Origin: Streptomyces finlayi
Lineage (GTDB): Bacteria > Actinomycetota > Actinomycetes > Streptomycetales > Streptomycetaceae
Assembly: GCF_014216315.1 (NCBI RefSeq)
Contig: NZ_CP045702.1
Span: 6,076,001-6,140,000 of the forward strand
Length of the DNA: 64,000 bases
Direction of reading: 5' to 3'
Part shown: piece by piece, positions 36,105 to 45,161 of the stretch
Layout of the letters: the number at the start of each line of letters is the position of its first letter
How positions within the stretch are numbered: the first letter of the stretch is position 1
Program-made: the position numbers and the translations under genes
Notes under the pieces: model-generated
Told to the model about the DNA's origin: nothing
The model's input: the letters and a program-made list of their open reading frames with translations, nothing else
Databases searched by the model: none

Positions 36105-39100
36105 GTGACCAAGCCGCCCTTCACGCACCTTCACGTCCACACCCAGTACTCGCTGCTGGACGGTGCCGCGCGGCTCAAGGACATGTTCGAGGCGTGCAAC
36201 GAGATGGGCATGTCGCACATCGCGATGACGGACCACGGCAACCTGCACGGCGCCTACGACTTCTTCCATTCGGCGAAGAAGGCGGGTGTGACACCGATCA
36301 TCGGGATCGAGGCGTACGTCGCTCCCGAGTCGCGCAAGCACAAGCGCAAGGTCCAGTGGGGGCAGCCGCACCAGAAGCGCGACGACGTGTCCGGTTCGGG
36401 TGGCTACACGCACAAGACGATCTGGGCGGCGAACAGCACCGGGCTGCACAACCTCTTCCGGCTGTCCTCGGACGCGTACGCCGAGGGCTGGCTCCAGAAG
36501 TGGCCCCGCATGGACAGGGAGACCATCTCCCAGTGGTCCGAGGGGCTGATCGCGTCCACCGGGTGTCCCTCCGGTGAGGTGCAGACCCGGCTGCGGCTCG
36601 GCCAGTTCGACGAGGCGGTCCAGGCGGCCTCGGACTACAAGGACATCTTCGGCGAGGGAAGGTACTTCCTGGAGCTGATGGACCACGGGATCGAGATCGA
36701 GCGCAGGGTCCGCGACGGCCTGCTGGAGATCGGCAAGAAGCTCGACATCCCGCCGCTCGTGACGAACGACTCGCACTACACGTACGCGAACGAGGCCACT
36801 GCGCACGACGCGCTGCTCTGCATCCAGACCGGCAAGAACCTCTCCGACCCGGACCGCTTCCGCTTCGACGGCACCGGGTACTACCTCAAGACGACCGAGG
36901 AGATGTACGGCGTCGACTCCTCCGACGCCTGGCAGCAGGGCTGTGCGAACACCCTCCTGGTCGCCCAGCAGATCGACACCGCCGGCATGTTCGAGGCGAA
37001 GAACCTCATGCCGAAGTTCGACATCCCCGAGGGCTACACGGAGATCACCTGGTTCCAGGAAGAGGTCCGGGTCGGCATGAACCGCCGCTTCCCGAACGGT
37101 GTCCCCGAGGACCGGCAGAAGCAGGTCGAGTACGAGTTGGACATCATCATCCAGATGGGGTTCCCGGGGTACTTCCTCGTCGTCGCCGACTTCATCATGT
37201 GGGCCAAGAACCAGGGCATCGCGGTCGGCCCCGGACGAGGCTCGGCGGCCGGCTCGATCGTGTCGTACGCCATGGGCATCACCGACCTCGACCCGATCGA
37301 GCACGGGCTGATCTTCGAGCGGTTCCTCAACCCCGAGCGCGTCTCCATGCCCGACGTCGACATCGACTTCGACGAGCGCCGGCGCGTCGAGGTCATCCGG
37401 TACGTGACGGAGAAGTACGGCGCCGACAAGGTCGCCATGATCGGCACCTACGGAAAGATCAAGGCCAAGAACGCGATCAAGGACTCCGCCCGCGTCCTCG
37501 GCTACCCGTACGCCATGGGCGACCGCCTCACCAAGGCCATGCCCGCCGACGTCCTCGGCAAGGGCATCGACCTCAACGGCATCACCGACCCCAAGCACCC
37601 GCGCTACAGCGAGGCGGGCGAGATCCGGGGGATGTACGAGAACGAGCCGGACGTCCGCAAGGTCATCGACACCGCGAAGGGCGTCGAGGGACTGGTCCGG
37701 CAGATGGGCGTGCACGCCGCGGGCGTCATCATGTCCAGCGAGCCGATCGTCGACCACGCCCCGATCTGGGTGCGGCACACCGACGGCGTCACCATCACGC
37801 AGTGGGACTACCCGCAGTGCGAGTCGCTCGGCCTGCTGAAGATGGACTTCCTGGGCCTGCGGAACCTGACCATCATGGACGACGCCGTCAAGATGGTGGA
37901 GGCCAACAAGGGCATCAAGCTCGACCTGCTCTCCCTCTCGCTGGACGACCCCAGGACGTACGAACTGCTCTGCCGCGGTGACACGCTCGGGGTGTTCCAG
38001 TTCGACGGCGGGCCGATGCGTTCCCTGCTGCGCCAGATGCAGCCCGACAACTTCGAGGACATCTCCGCCGTCTCGGCCCTGTACCGGCCGGGCCCGATGG
38101 GAATGAACTCGCACACGAACTACGCCGAGCGGAAGAACAACCGCCAGGAGATCACCCCGATCCACCCGGAGCTGGAGGAGCCCCTCAAGGAGGTCCTCGG
38201 CCTCACCTACGGCCTGATCGTCTACCAGGAGCAGGTGCAGAAGGCCGCCCAGATCGTCGCCGGGTACTCGCTTGGCGAAGCCGACATCCTGCGCCGTGTG
38301 ATGGGCAAGAAGAAGCCCGAGGAGCTGGCGAAGAACTTCGTCCTCTTCGAGGCGGGCGCCAAGGAGAAGGGCTTCTCCGACGCGGCGATCAAGGCGCTGT
38401 GGGACGTCCTGGTGCCCTTCGCCGGGTACGCCTTCAACAAGGCGCACTCCTCGGCGTACGGCCTGGTCACCTACTGGACGGCGTACCTCAAGGCGAACTA
38501 CCCGGCCGAGTACATGGCGGGGCTCCTCACGTCCGTGAAGGACGACAAGGACAAGTCCGCGGTCTATCTCAACGAGTGCCGGCGCATGGGCATCAAGGTG
38601 CTGCCGCCCAACGTCAACGAGTCGGTGTCCAACTTCGCCGCCCAGGGCGACGACGTGATCCTCTTCGGCCTGACCGCCATCCGCAACGTCGGCCAGAACG
38701 TCGTGGACTCGATCATCAAGACCCGCAAGGCGAAGGGGAAGTACAGCTCCTTCCCCGACTTCCTCGACAAGGTCGAGGCGATCGTCTGCAACAAGCGCAC
38801 CGTCGAGTCCCTGATCAAGGCCGGCGCCTTCGACGAGATGGGCCACACCCGCAAGGGTCTCGTGGCGCATCACGAGCCGATGATCGACAACGTGGTCCAG
38901 GTCAAGCGCAAGGAGGCCGAGGGGCAGTTCGACCTCTTCGGCGGCATGGGCGAGGAGGAGAGCGACGAGCCCGGCTTCGGGCTCGACGTGGAGTTCTCCG
39001 ACATCGAGTGGGAGAAGTCCTACCTGCTCGCCCAGGAACGCGAAATGCTCGGCCTGTACGTCTCGGACCACCCGCTCTTCGGCATCGAGCACGTCCTGTC

Positions 39101-39644
39101 CGACAAGTCGGACGCCGCGATCTCCCAGCTCACCGGCGGTGAGCACGCGGACGGCGCGATCGTCACCATCGGCGGCATCATCTCGGGCCTCCAGCGCAAG
39201 ATGACCAAGCAGGGCAACGCCTGGGCGATCGCCACCGTCGAGGACCTCGCGGGCTCCATCGAGTGCATGTTCTTCCCCGCCACGTACCAGCTGGTCTCCA
39301 CCCAGCTCGTGGAGGACACCGTCGTCTTCGTCAAGGGGCGTCTCGACAAGCGCGAGGACGTACCGCGTCTGGTCGCCATGGAGATGCAGGTCCCCGACAT
39401 CTCGTCCGCCGGCACCAACGCACCGGTCGTGCTGACCATCCCCACGGTCAAGATCACCCCGCCGATGGTCAGCCGCCTCGGTGAGGTGCTCAGCAGCCAC
39501 CGCGGCGACACCGAGGTACGGATCAGGCTGCAGGGCCCCCGCAAGACCACCGTGCTCCGGCTGGACCGGCACCGGGTGAAGCCGGACCCCGCGCTGTTCG
39601 GGGACCTGAAGGTGCTGCTCGGCCCGTCCTGCCTGGCCGGCTGA
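36105..39644 (+). CDS. dnaE: replicative DNA polymerase III alpha subunit DnaE
   Basis: This 1179-residue replicative polymerase begins with a PHP domain (HLHVHTQYSLLDGAARL, TDHGNLHG). The C-family polymerase core carries the catalytic PDVDIDFDERRR near residue 415 and GPGRGSAAGSIVSYA. The tandem helix-hairpin-helix and OB domains follow (GGIISGLQRKMTKQGNAWAIATVEDLAGSIE). Length and layout fit the essential actinobacterial DnaE1. The GTG at 36105 has GGAGG upstream. A TAGACT -10-like element lies at 36047-36052. It ends at a strong hairpin. Confidence 0.98.
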   Translation: MTKPPFTHLHVHTQYSLLDGAARLKDMFEACNEMGMSHIAMTDHGNLHGAYDFFHSAKKAGVTPIIGIEAYVAPESRKHKRKVQWGQPHQKRDDVSGSGGYTHKTIWAANSTGLHNLFRLSSDAYAEGWLQKWPRMDRETISQWSEGLIASTGCPSGEVQTRLRLGQFDEAVQAASDYKDIFGEGRYFLELMDHGIEIERRVRDGLLEIGKKLDIPPLVTNDSHYTYANEATAHDALLCIQTGKNLSDPDRFRFDGTGYYLKTTEEMYGVDSSDAWQQGCANTLLVAQQIDTAGMFEAKNLMPKFDIPEGYTEITWFQEEVRVGMNRRFPNGVPEDRQKQVEYELDIIIQMGFPGYFLVVADFIMWAKNQGIAVGPGRGSAAGSIVSYAMGITDLDPIEHGLIFERFLNPERVSMPDVDIDFDERRRVEVIRYVTEKYGADKVAMIGTYGKIKAKNAIKDSARVLGYPYAMGDRLTKAMPADVLGKGIDLNGITDPKHPRYSEAGEIRGMYENEPDVRKVIDTAKGVEGLVRQMGVHAAGVIMSSEPIVDHAPIWVRHTDGVTITQWDYPQCESLGLLKMDFLGLRNLTIMDDAVKMVEANKGIKLDLLSLSLDDPRTYELLCRGDTLGVFQFDGGPMRSLLRQMQPDNFEDISAVSALYRPGPMGMNSHTNYAERKNNRQEITPIHPELEEPLKEVLGLTYGLIVYQEQVQKAAQIVAGYSLGEADILRRVMGKKKPEELAKNFVLFEAGAKEKGFSDAAIKALWDVLVPFAGYAFNKAHSSAYGLVTYWTAYLKANYPAEYMAGLLTSVKDDKDKSAVYLNECRRMGIKVLPPNVNESVSNFAAQGDDVILFGLTAIRNVGQNVVDSIIKTRKAKGKYSSFPDFLDKVEAIVCNKRTVESLIKAGAFDEMGHTRKGLVAHHEPMIDNVVQVKRKEAEGQFDLFGGMGEEESDEPGFGLDVEFSDIEWEKSYLLAQEREMLGLYVSDHPLFGIEHVLSDKSDAAISQLTGGEHADGAIVTIGGIISGLQRKMTKQGNAWAIATVEDLAGSIECMFFPATYQLVSTQLVEDTVVFVKGRLDKREDVPRLVAMEMQVPDISSAGTNAPVVLTIPTVKITPPMVSRLGEVLSSHRGDTEVRIRLQGPRKTTVLRLDRHRVKPDPALFGDLKVLLGPSCLAG

Positions 39645-39660
39645 GACCCCCGCGGTCGTA

Positions 39661-39698
39661 CGAGAGGGGCGCCCCGCGAAAGCGGAGCGCCCCTCTCG
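39661..39698. terminator. terminator downstream of dnaE
   Basis: A 12-bp stem (39661-39672 with 39687-39698) is extended internally by CCGC/GCGG around a GAAA loop. It lies between the convergent dnaE and small basic protein genes. Confidence 0.85.
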
Positions 39699-39734
39699 GC
39701 TGTTCGGCCTGCGGCCGGACCGGGTAAGGACCGG

Positions 39735-39917
39735 TCAGTTGTGGCCGAAGCGCCGCTGGTGCTTACGCGCAACATCCGCCGGGCTGCCCTGGGGCTGCGA
39801 CTGAGGGGCGCTCTGTGCCTCGAAGGACGAGGACTTCGCGTCCTGCGCGCTGCGCTCCGCGGCGGACGCGGCGCGATCCTGCTGGCTGCCCTGCTTGCGG
39901 TTCTTGTTCTTGGCCAT
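39735..39917 (-). CDS. small hydrophilic basic protein (60 residues)
   Basis: This protein has a basic head MAKNKNRKQG, a Ser/Gln/Ala-rich middle and an ending ARKHQRRFGHN. The ATG at 39917 has an excellent AGGAGGA site five bases upstream, which supports real translation. No known domain is visible and no function is proposed. It looks intrinsically disordered and may bind nucleic acid through its basic ends. Confidence 0.8.
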   Translation of the reverse strand: MAKNKNRKQGSQQDRAASAAERSAQDAKSSSFEAQSAPQSQPQGSPADVARKHQRRFGHN

Positions 39918-40183
39918 GGTCTTCCTCCTAGGGGGACTCTCGGGGCCAGGACCGTTGTCAGACTCACATAGCGCCACAAGCGCCGCATTTTGGATCATTA
40001 CCGTGCGTAGTGAGGGGGGTGGGCCGCCCCCTTTTCCCGATCCGCCACGCCGATGATCGAGTTCCGGACGTTAACCGCCGCGTGGTCGGGCAGACTCCAG
40101 GGAAACCCTGAGCAAGCAGGCCCACCCCCCACGACCGGGCCCGCCGAGAACCGTTCCCGAATTCCTGGAAGAGGGTGGAACGC

Positions 40184-41446
40184 GTGGACCGTTGCGTCGT
40201 CCTGGTGGACGCCGGTTATCTGCTGGGCGCGGCCGCGAGTCTGCTGGCCGGGGAGCCCGCCCGTTCCCGCATCACCGTCGACCACGCGGCCCTGATCCAG
40301 GGCCTGCGCGAGCGCGCGGAGGCGGACACCCAGCAGCCCCTGCTCCGGATCTACTGGTTCGACGGCGCCCCCGACCGCGTACCGCAGCCGGAACACCGCA
40401 GACTCCGGGTCATGCCCCGTGTGACCGTCCGGCTGGGCGCTCTCACCCGCAGTGACGGACGCTGGGCGCAGAAGGGGGTCGACGCGGCGATGCACGCCGA
40501 GCTCACCGAGCTCGCCAGGAACCGCGCCTGCTCCGACGTGGTGCTCGTGACCGGCGACGGCGATCTGCTGCCCGGACTGATGTCGGCGAAGGAACACGGG
40601 GTGGCCGTCCATCTCTGGGCCGTCCAGGCCGCCGACGGGGACTACAACCAGTCCGAGGACCTGGTAGCGGAGGCCGACGAGCGGAGGGTCCTCGACCGGG
40701 TCTGGATCACCAAGGCCGTACGGGCCAAGGAGATCGGCGGTGTCTGCGCACCGCCGCCCGTTCCGCGCCCCGACATCGCCGCGATCCTCTCCGCGCCGCT
40801 GCCCGAAGCCGCGCTCGCGGCCTCCGCGGAACGGGCCGCCGAGGCCCAGGCCGCCGCCGAGCGCGACGGCACCTCCGCGCCGGCCGGCCAGGACGACGAC
40901 ACGCCATCCGGCCCCGGCCACCGCGGGGTGCCCACCCCGAAGGACCTGGCGAGCCTGCGTGGCCCCGGCAGTCAGGCGGCGCAGCACCCCACCCCGCCGG
41001 CGCCCGCCAACGCCACTCTCCGCTGGTCGTCCGACAAGGGCTGGGTCGAGCGCGGCGGACCGCTCGGCGAACCGGCCGAGACGGCCTCCCTGCCGACGCT
41101 CGCCCAGCTCACCAGCGCGGAGCAGCGCTGGGCGGACCGGGAGGAGGACATCACGACCGTCGGCGGCGATCCGTTCGAGGTCGGCCAGGTCTTCGCCCGC
41201 CGGTGGATGGAGCGGCTGCCGGAGACCGTCCACCTCCAGAAGCTGTCGACCATGTACCCGCGCGTCCCGCACCGGATCGACGGCGAGCTCCTGCGGTACG
41301 CGGCGCGGTTCGGTCTGCTCGCGCACAAGGACGACCAGATCGACGAACACGACCGCTATGCGATCCGGGCGGGCTTCTGGCGGGAGATCGACGTAAGGGC
41401 CGCCGCGGAGCAGGCGCCGGTCGCGGAGCAGCGGCCGGGCGGGTGA
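40184..41446 (+). CDS. NYN (PIN-like) domain protein, putative RNase
   Basis: This 420-residue protein has an N-terminal NYN domain with the acidic residues expected of a PIN-like nuclease: VVLVDAGYLLG, WAQKGVDAAMHAELT and VVLVTGDGDLLPGL. A Pro/Ala-rich linker (about residues 195-300) joins a C-terminal helical region (about 310-400), possibly an OST-HTH/LOTUS-like module. Members are thought to cleave structured RNA. The GTG at 40184 has GAGGGTGG upstream; a GTG at 40175 is the alternative. Confidence 0.87.
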   Translation: MDRCVVLVDAGYLLGAAASLLAGEPARSRITVDHAALIQGLRERAEADTQQPLLRIYWFDGAPDRVPQPEHRRLRVMPRVTVRLGALTRSDGRWAQKGVDAAMHAELTELARNRACSDVVLVTGDGDLLPGLMSAKEHGVAVHLWAVQAADGDYNQSEDLVAEADERRVLDRVWITKAVRAKEIGGVCAPPPVPRPDIAAILSAPLPEAALAASAERAAEAQAAAERDGTSAPAGQDDDTPSGPGHRGVPTPKDLASLRGPGSQAAQHPTPPAPANATLRWSSDKGWVERGGPLGEPAETASLPTLAQLTSAEQRWADREEDITTVGGDPFEVGQVFARRWMERLPETVHLQKLSTMYPRVPHRIDGELLRYAARFGLLAHKDDQIDEHDRYAIRAGFWREIDVRAAAEQAPVAEQRPGG

Positions 41447-41567
41447 TTGGGCGCCACGGAAGTGGAGCCCGGCCGGGGTGCGCACCGCTGTGCGGGAGGC
41501 TGCCGTGGTCCGGCCGGTGTGACCCCGGGCGCAATCCGGGGCATCCGACCCCGTACCCTCGTACCTC

Positions 41568-42593
41568 GTGAGTACGGGCACAGCACAGGCGCAGACCGGA
41601 ACCGGGACCGTGTGCGCGGTGCGTGATCTGGTCAAGACCTATCCCGCCGTCCGCGGCCGCCGCGGGGCGGCGGCCACATCTGAGGTGCGCGCCACCGACG
41701 GGATCAGCCTCGATGTCCGGCAGGGCGAGATCTTCGGTCTGCTCGGCCCCAACGGCGCGGGCAAGTCCACGCTGGTGCGCCAGCTCACCGGACTCATGCG
41801 GCCCGACTCCGGCAGCGTGGAGGTGCTGGGGCACGATCTCGTGCGTCACCCCGAGCGGGCCTCCCGGCTGATCGGGTACCTCGGGCAGGAGTCCACCGCA
41901 CTCGACGAGCTGACCGTCTCCCTCGCCGCCGAGACGACCGGGCGGCTGCGCGGACTCCCGGTGCGCGAGGCGCGCGCCGCCCGCGACGCCGTCCTCGAAG
42001 AGCTGGGACTCACCGAACTTGCCGGGCGCCCCTTGAAGAAGCTGTCCGGCGGTCAGCGACGGCTCGCCTGCTTCGCCGCGACGCTGGTCGGGGAGCGCCC
42101 CGTCCTCGTCCTGGACGAACCCACGACGGGTATGGACCCGGTCGCCCGGCGGGCCGTCTGGGCCGCCGTCGACCGGCGCCGGGCCGAGCGGGGCGCCACG
42201 GTGCTGCTCGTCACCCACAACGTGATCGAGGCCGAGACGGTACTCGACCGGGTCGCCGTGATGGAGCGGGGCAAGGTCATCGCCTGCGACACCCCTCACG
42301 GGCTCAAGGAGGAGGTGGCGGGAGAGGTCCGCGTCGAGCTGGTCTGGCGCGAGCGTGCCCCCATGGACGTACCCGAGGTGGCGGCCCTGCGCGGTTCCGC
42401 CACGGAGTCCGGGCGGCGCTGGGTGCTGCGGCTGGCGCCCGACGAGGCGCGGGCCGCTGTGGCCGCGGTGACCGGCGGGGCGGCGTTTGCCGCGCTCGAC
42501 GACTTCACGCTGGCCACGCCGAGCCTGGAGGACGTCTATCTGGCGCTCGGCGGGGACGCGGCCAGGGCGACCGAGGGACTGGTGAAAGCGTGA
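41568..42593 (+). CDS. ABC transporter ATP-binding protein
   Basis: This 341-residue protein has Walker A GPNGAGKST, Q-loop GYLGQEST, signature KKLSGGQRRL, Walker B VLVLDEPTTGMDP and H-loop LLVTHNV. The C-terminal extension resembles that of exporters of the DrrA/CcmA type (multidrug or membrane-lipid export). The GTG at 41568 follows TACCCT (41554-41559) by eight bases and may be leaderless. The permease gene follows, so the pair probably forms one transporter; the substrate is unknown. Confidence 0.93.
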   Translation: MSTGTAQAQTGTGTVCAVRDLVKTYPAVRGRRGAAATSEVRATDGISLDVRQGEIFGLLGPNGAGKSTLVRQLTGLMRPDSGSVEVLGHDLVRHPERASRLIGYLGQESTALDELTVSLAAETTGRLRGLPVREARAARDAVLEELGLTELAGRPLKKLSGGQRRLACFAATLVGERPVLVLDEPTTGMDPVARRAVWAAVDRRRAERGATVLLVTHNVIEAETVLDRVAVMERGKVIACDTPHGLKEEVAGEVRVELVWRERAPMDVPEVAALRGSATESGRRWVLRLAPDEARAAVAAVTGGAAFAALDDFTLATPSLEDVYLALGGDAARATEGLVKA

Positions 42594-42651
42594 ACGTGCA
42601 CGGATCCCGGGCATCTCACGGATCTTGCGTATCGAAGGGGAGCAGCGCCAG

Positions 42652-43542
42652 GTGACGAGCATCGTTCGCACGGAGGCGGCGACGGGTCCGGGGACGGGAG
42701 CGGGGACGGGAGCGGACGTGGGGGCGGTGTCCGGACAGTCCCGGTCCGCGGCCGGTCCTGCCGGTCCGCTCGGTGGCCCCGCTGCGCCTGCGCCGCTGGC
42801 CCCGCGGGCGAGGCTGCTGCCCGCGCTCGCCGCCGTGTACCGGGCGCAGCTCTCGCGGGCCCGGGTCGCCCGGATTCCGCTGCTGTTCGTGGCGACCTTC
42901 CAGTCCATCGGGATCATGGTCCTGATGCGCGGGGTCGTCGACGGGGGGTCCGAGGCGCGGGCCGTCGTCGCCGGGTCCAGCGTGCTGGTCGTGGCCTTCG
43001 TCGCGCTGAACCTGCTCGCCCAGTACTTCGGCCAGCTGCGCGCCAGCGGCGGACTTGACCACTACGCCACGCTTCCGGTGCCGCCGGCCGCGGTGGTGCT
43101 GGGGGCGGCGGGGGCGTACGCGTCCTTCACCGTGCCCGGCACGATCGTCACGGCCGTGACCGGCAGCGTGCTCTTCCAGCTGCCGATGACCCATCTGTGG
43201 GTACTGGTCGCCGTGGTGCCGCTCGCCGGGGCGGCGCTGGCCGGTCTCGGGGCGGCGCTGGGCCTGCTGGCACCGCGTCAGGAACTCGCGACGCTGCTCG
43301 GGCAGCTGGGGATGTCCGCCGCGTTGCTGCTCGGTGTCCTGCCGGCCGACCGGCTGCCGCAGCCGGTCGGGTGGGCGCGTGACCTGCTGCCTTCGACGTA
43401 CGGGGTGGAGGCGCTCGCGCGCTCCTTCGACACGCGTCCGGACTGGCCGGTCATCGCTCTGGACCTCGCGGTGTGTGCGGTGGTGGGCGTGCTGTCGCTG
43501 GCGGTGGCCACGTGGGCGTACCGGCGGGCAGCGGTCCGGTAG
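42652..43542 (+). CDS. ABC-2 type transporter permease
   Basis: This 296-residue protein has a Gly/Ala/Pro-rich N-terminus of about 55 residues, then six predicted helices (for example LPLLFVATF-like, SSVLVVAFVALNLLA and HLWVLVAVVPLAGAALAGLGAALGLLA). The closing segment ARDLLPSTYGVEALARSF is typical of ABC-2 exporters. The GTG at 42652 is preceded by AAGGGGAG; an upstream TTG at 42625 is less likely. It is encoded 58 bases after its ATPase. Confidence 0.88.
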   Translation: MTSIVRTEAATGPGTGAGTGADVGAVSGQSRSAAGPAGPLGGPAAPAPLAPRARLLPALAAVYRAQLSRARVARIPLLFVATFQSIGIMVLMRGVVDGGSEARAVVAGSSVLVVAFVALNLLAQYFGQLRASGGLDHYATLPVPPAAVVLGAAGAYASFTVPGTIVTAVTGSVLFQLPMTHLWVLVAVVPLAGAALAGLGAALGLLAPRQELATLLGQLGMSAALLLGVLPADRLPQPVGWARDLLPSTYGVEALARSFDTRPDWPVIALDLAVCAVVGVLSLAVATWAYRRAAVR

Positions 43543-43633
43543 CGGCCGGATAGCTGTCCGGTAGCGGGTCGGGGGCGGCCCGGGGAGCCGGTCCGGTGAG
43601 GCGCGGCACAGGGTCACCTGGCACGATGGCACG

Positions 43634-44332
43634 GTGACCGCACCTCTGACGCCGCCGCACCAGCCTTCGTCCAACGATCCTTGGCAGTCGCCGCCGTCGG
43701 GGGCCTCGCCGGCGCCCGGCCGCAGGCCGTTGTACGGCCAGGAAGTGGCGACGGAGCTGCGGCAGGCTCTCGTGATCACCGCCCTGCTCACGGCTGCGGG
43801 TGCGGTGCTCGGGCTGCTGTGGCTGTGGCTGGCTCCCAGGGTGCCGCTGATCTCCGACGACACGGCGGTCTTCCTCAAGGACAGCGAGGGCGAGGAGGCG
43901 GTGGCGGCTGACGGAACGTTCGTGCTGCTGGCTCTCGGGTTCGGGACCGTGGCCGCGGTCGCGGTGTTTCTGTACCGGCGCCGCGGGGGCATCCTGCTGG
44001 TGGCGGGCCTGGCGCTCGGCGGTCTGCTCGGGTCGCTGCTGGCGTGGGGGATCGGTGTCTGGTTCGGTCCCTCGTCGGATGTGGTCGCGCGGGCGCGGGA
44101 GGCAGGCAAGGGAGTCACCTTCGACGCGCCGCTGGAGCTGCATGCGCCGGGGGTGGTGCTGGCGTGGCCCGTGGTCGCGATGCTTGTGCATCTGGGGCTG
44201 ACGGCGCTGTTCGCTCCGCGGGATCCTGAGCCGGAGTGGGGGCCGGGGGACGGGTGGGGTCCTGGGCCGGGTCCTGGGCCGGGGGGTCCGGGTGGTTCCG
44301 GCCCTGGGGGCGGGGAGTCGGTGCGGCCGTAG
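43634..44332 (+). CDS. DUF2567-like polytopic membrane protein
   Basis: This 232-residue protein has a Pro/Ser-rich N-terminus, about four helices (residues 45-67, 94-113, 120-142 and 172-193) and a Gly/Pro-rich tail. The pattern resembles actinobacterial DUF2567 membrane proteins, but I am not certain of the family. No function is known. The GTG at 43634 is used. It follows the ABC pair by about 90 bases and may be cotranscribed. Confidence 0.7.
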   Translation: MTAPLTPPHQPSSNDPWQSPPSGASPAPGRRPLYGQEVATELRQALVITALLTAAGAVLGLLWLWLAPRVPLISDDTAVFLKDSEGEEAVAADGTFVLLALGFGTVAAVAVFLYRRRGGILLVAGLALGGLLGSLLAWGIGVWFGPSSDVVARAREAGKGVTFDAPLELHAPGVVLAWPVVAMLVHLGLTALFAPRDPEPEWGPGDGWGPGPGPGPGGPGGSGPGGGESVRP

Positions 44333-44430
44333 GGCGGGCATGAGGGGGCGGGGGCGCCTGCGGCGGGCTGTTCCCCTACCCGCCCCTTCCCGCAACCGGG
44401 GCTCGGCCCCGGACCCCGCTCCTCAAACGC

Positions 44431-44627
44431 CGGACGGGCGGAAGGGTTGCCCTCAAACGCCGGGCGGGCTGGGTTGGGTGGCTCGGACGGGCGGAAGGGT
44501 TGCCTTCGAGCGCCGGGCGGGCTGGGTTGGGTGGCTCGGACGGGCGGAAGGGTTGCCTTCGAGCGCCGGGCGGGCTGGGTTGGGTGGCTCGGACGGGCGG
44601 AAGGGCTGCCTTCGAGCGCCGGGCGGG
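44431..44627. repeat. 53-bp tandem repeat (3.7 copies) between convergent genes
   Basis: Units start at 44431, 44484, 44537 and 44590; the fourth is partial. The second and third units are identical, while the first differs at the CAAACGC segment. The core CGCCGGACGGGC resembles a widespread Streptomyces intergenic element. The rest of 44333-44646 has no gene. Confidence 0.9.
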
Positions 44628-44646
44628 CAGCCCTGCCTGTATGCGG

Positions 44647-45144
44647 TCATGCGCGGCCGATCGGGGCGAACACCGCTTCTGTCAGTGTTGCCAGGTCCTT
44701 GGCCGCCAGTTCTACCTCCAGGCCCCTGCGGCCCGCCGAGACGCAGATGGTCGGGTGGGACTCGGCCGAGGTGTCGAGGACTGTGCGCAGGGGCTTGCGT
44801 TGGCCGAGGGGGGAGATTCCGCCTCGTACGTAGCCCGTGGTGCGCTCCGCCGCCGCCGGGTCCGCCATCGTGGCCCGTTTGCCGCCGACCGCGGATGCCA
44901 GGGCCTTCAGGTCCAGGGAGCCGGCCACCGGGACGACCGCTACGGTCAGTTCGCCGTCCACGTCGGCCACCAGGGTCTTGAACACGCGGTCCGGGGAGAC
45001 GCCCAGGACCCGTGCCGCCTCCTCGCCGTAGGACGGGGACGACGGATCGTGCTCGTAGGCGTGGACGGTGAAGGCGGTGCCGGCCTCGGTCAGGGCGACC
45101 GTGGCCGGGGTGCCGCCCTGCTGCTTCTTCGGCTTCTTCGCCAC
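44647..45144 (-). CDS. ybaK: YbaK/EbsC-type aminoacyl-tRNA deacylase (Cys-tRNA-Pro)
   Basis: This 165-residue protein hydrolyses mischarged Cys-tRNA-Pro in trans. The conserved Lys in VFKTLVADVDG, the segment VAVVPVAGSLDLKALA, the GYVRGGISPLGQRKPLRTVLD block and the C-terminal GRRGLEVELAAKDL are all present. The start ATG at 45144 gives a Lys-rich head (MAKKPKKQQGG). It lies 17 bases after the LON-domain gene stop and is probably in its operon. Confidence 0.93.
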   Translation of the reverse strand: MAKKPKKQQGGTPATVALTEAGTAFTVHAYEHDPSSPSYGEEAARVLGVSPDRVFKTLVADVDGELTVAVVPVAGSLDLKALASAVGGKRATMADPAAAERTTGYVRGGISPLGQRKPLRTVLDTSAESHPTICVSAGRRGLEVELAAKDLATLTEAVFAPIGRA

Positions 45145-45161
45145 GGGGCAGGGTCCTCGGG

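Noticed and set aside
36033..39572. A 1179-codon open frame antisense to dnaE
   Set aside because: It lies opposite a clear essential gene and arises from high-GC codon bias. The translation is low in complexity and has no start signals.
44431..44627. Possible CRISPR array
   Set aside because: The units are directly adjacent with no variable spacers and no cas genes are present.
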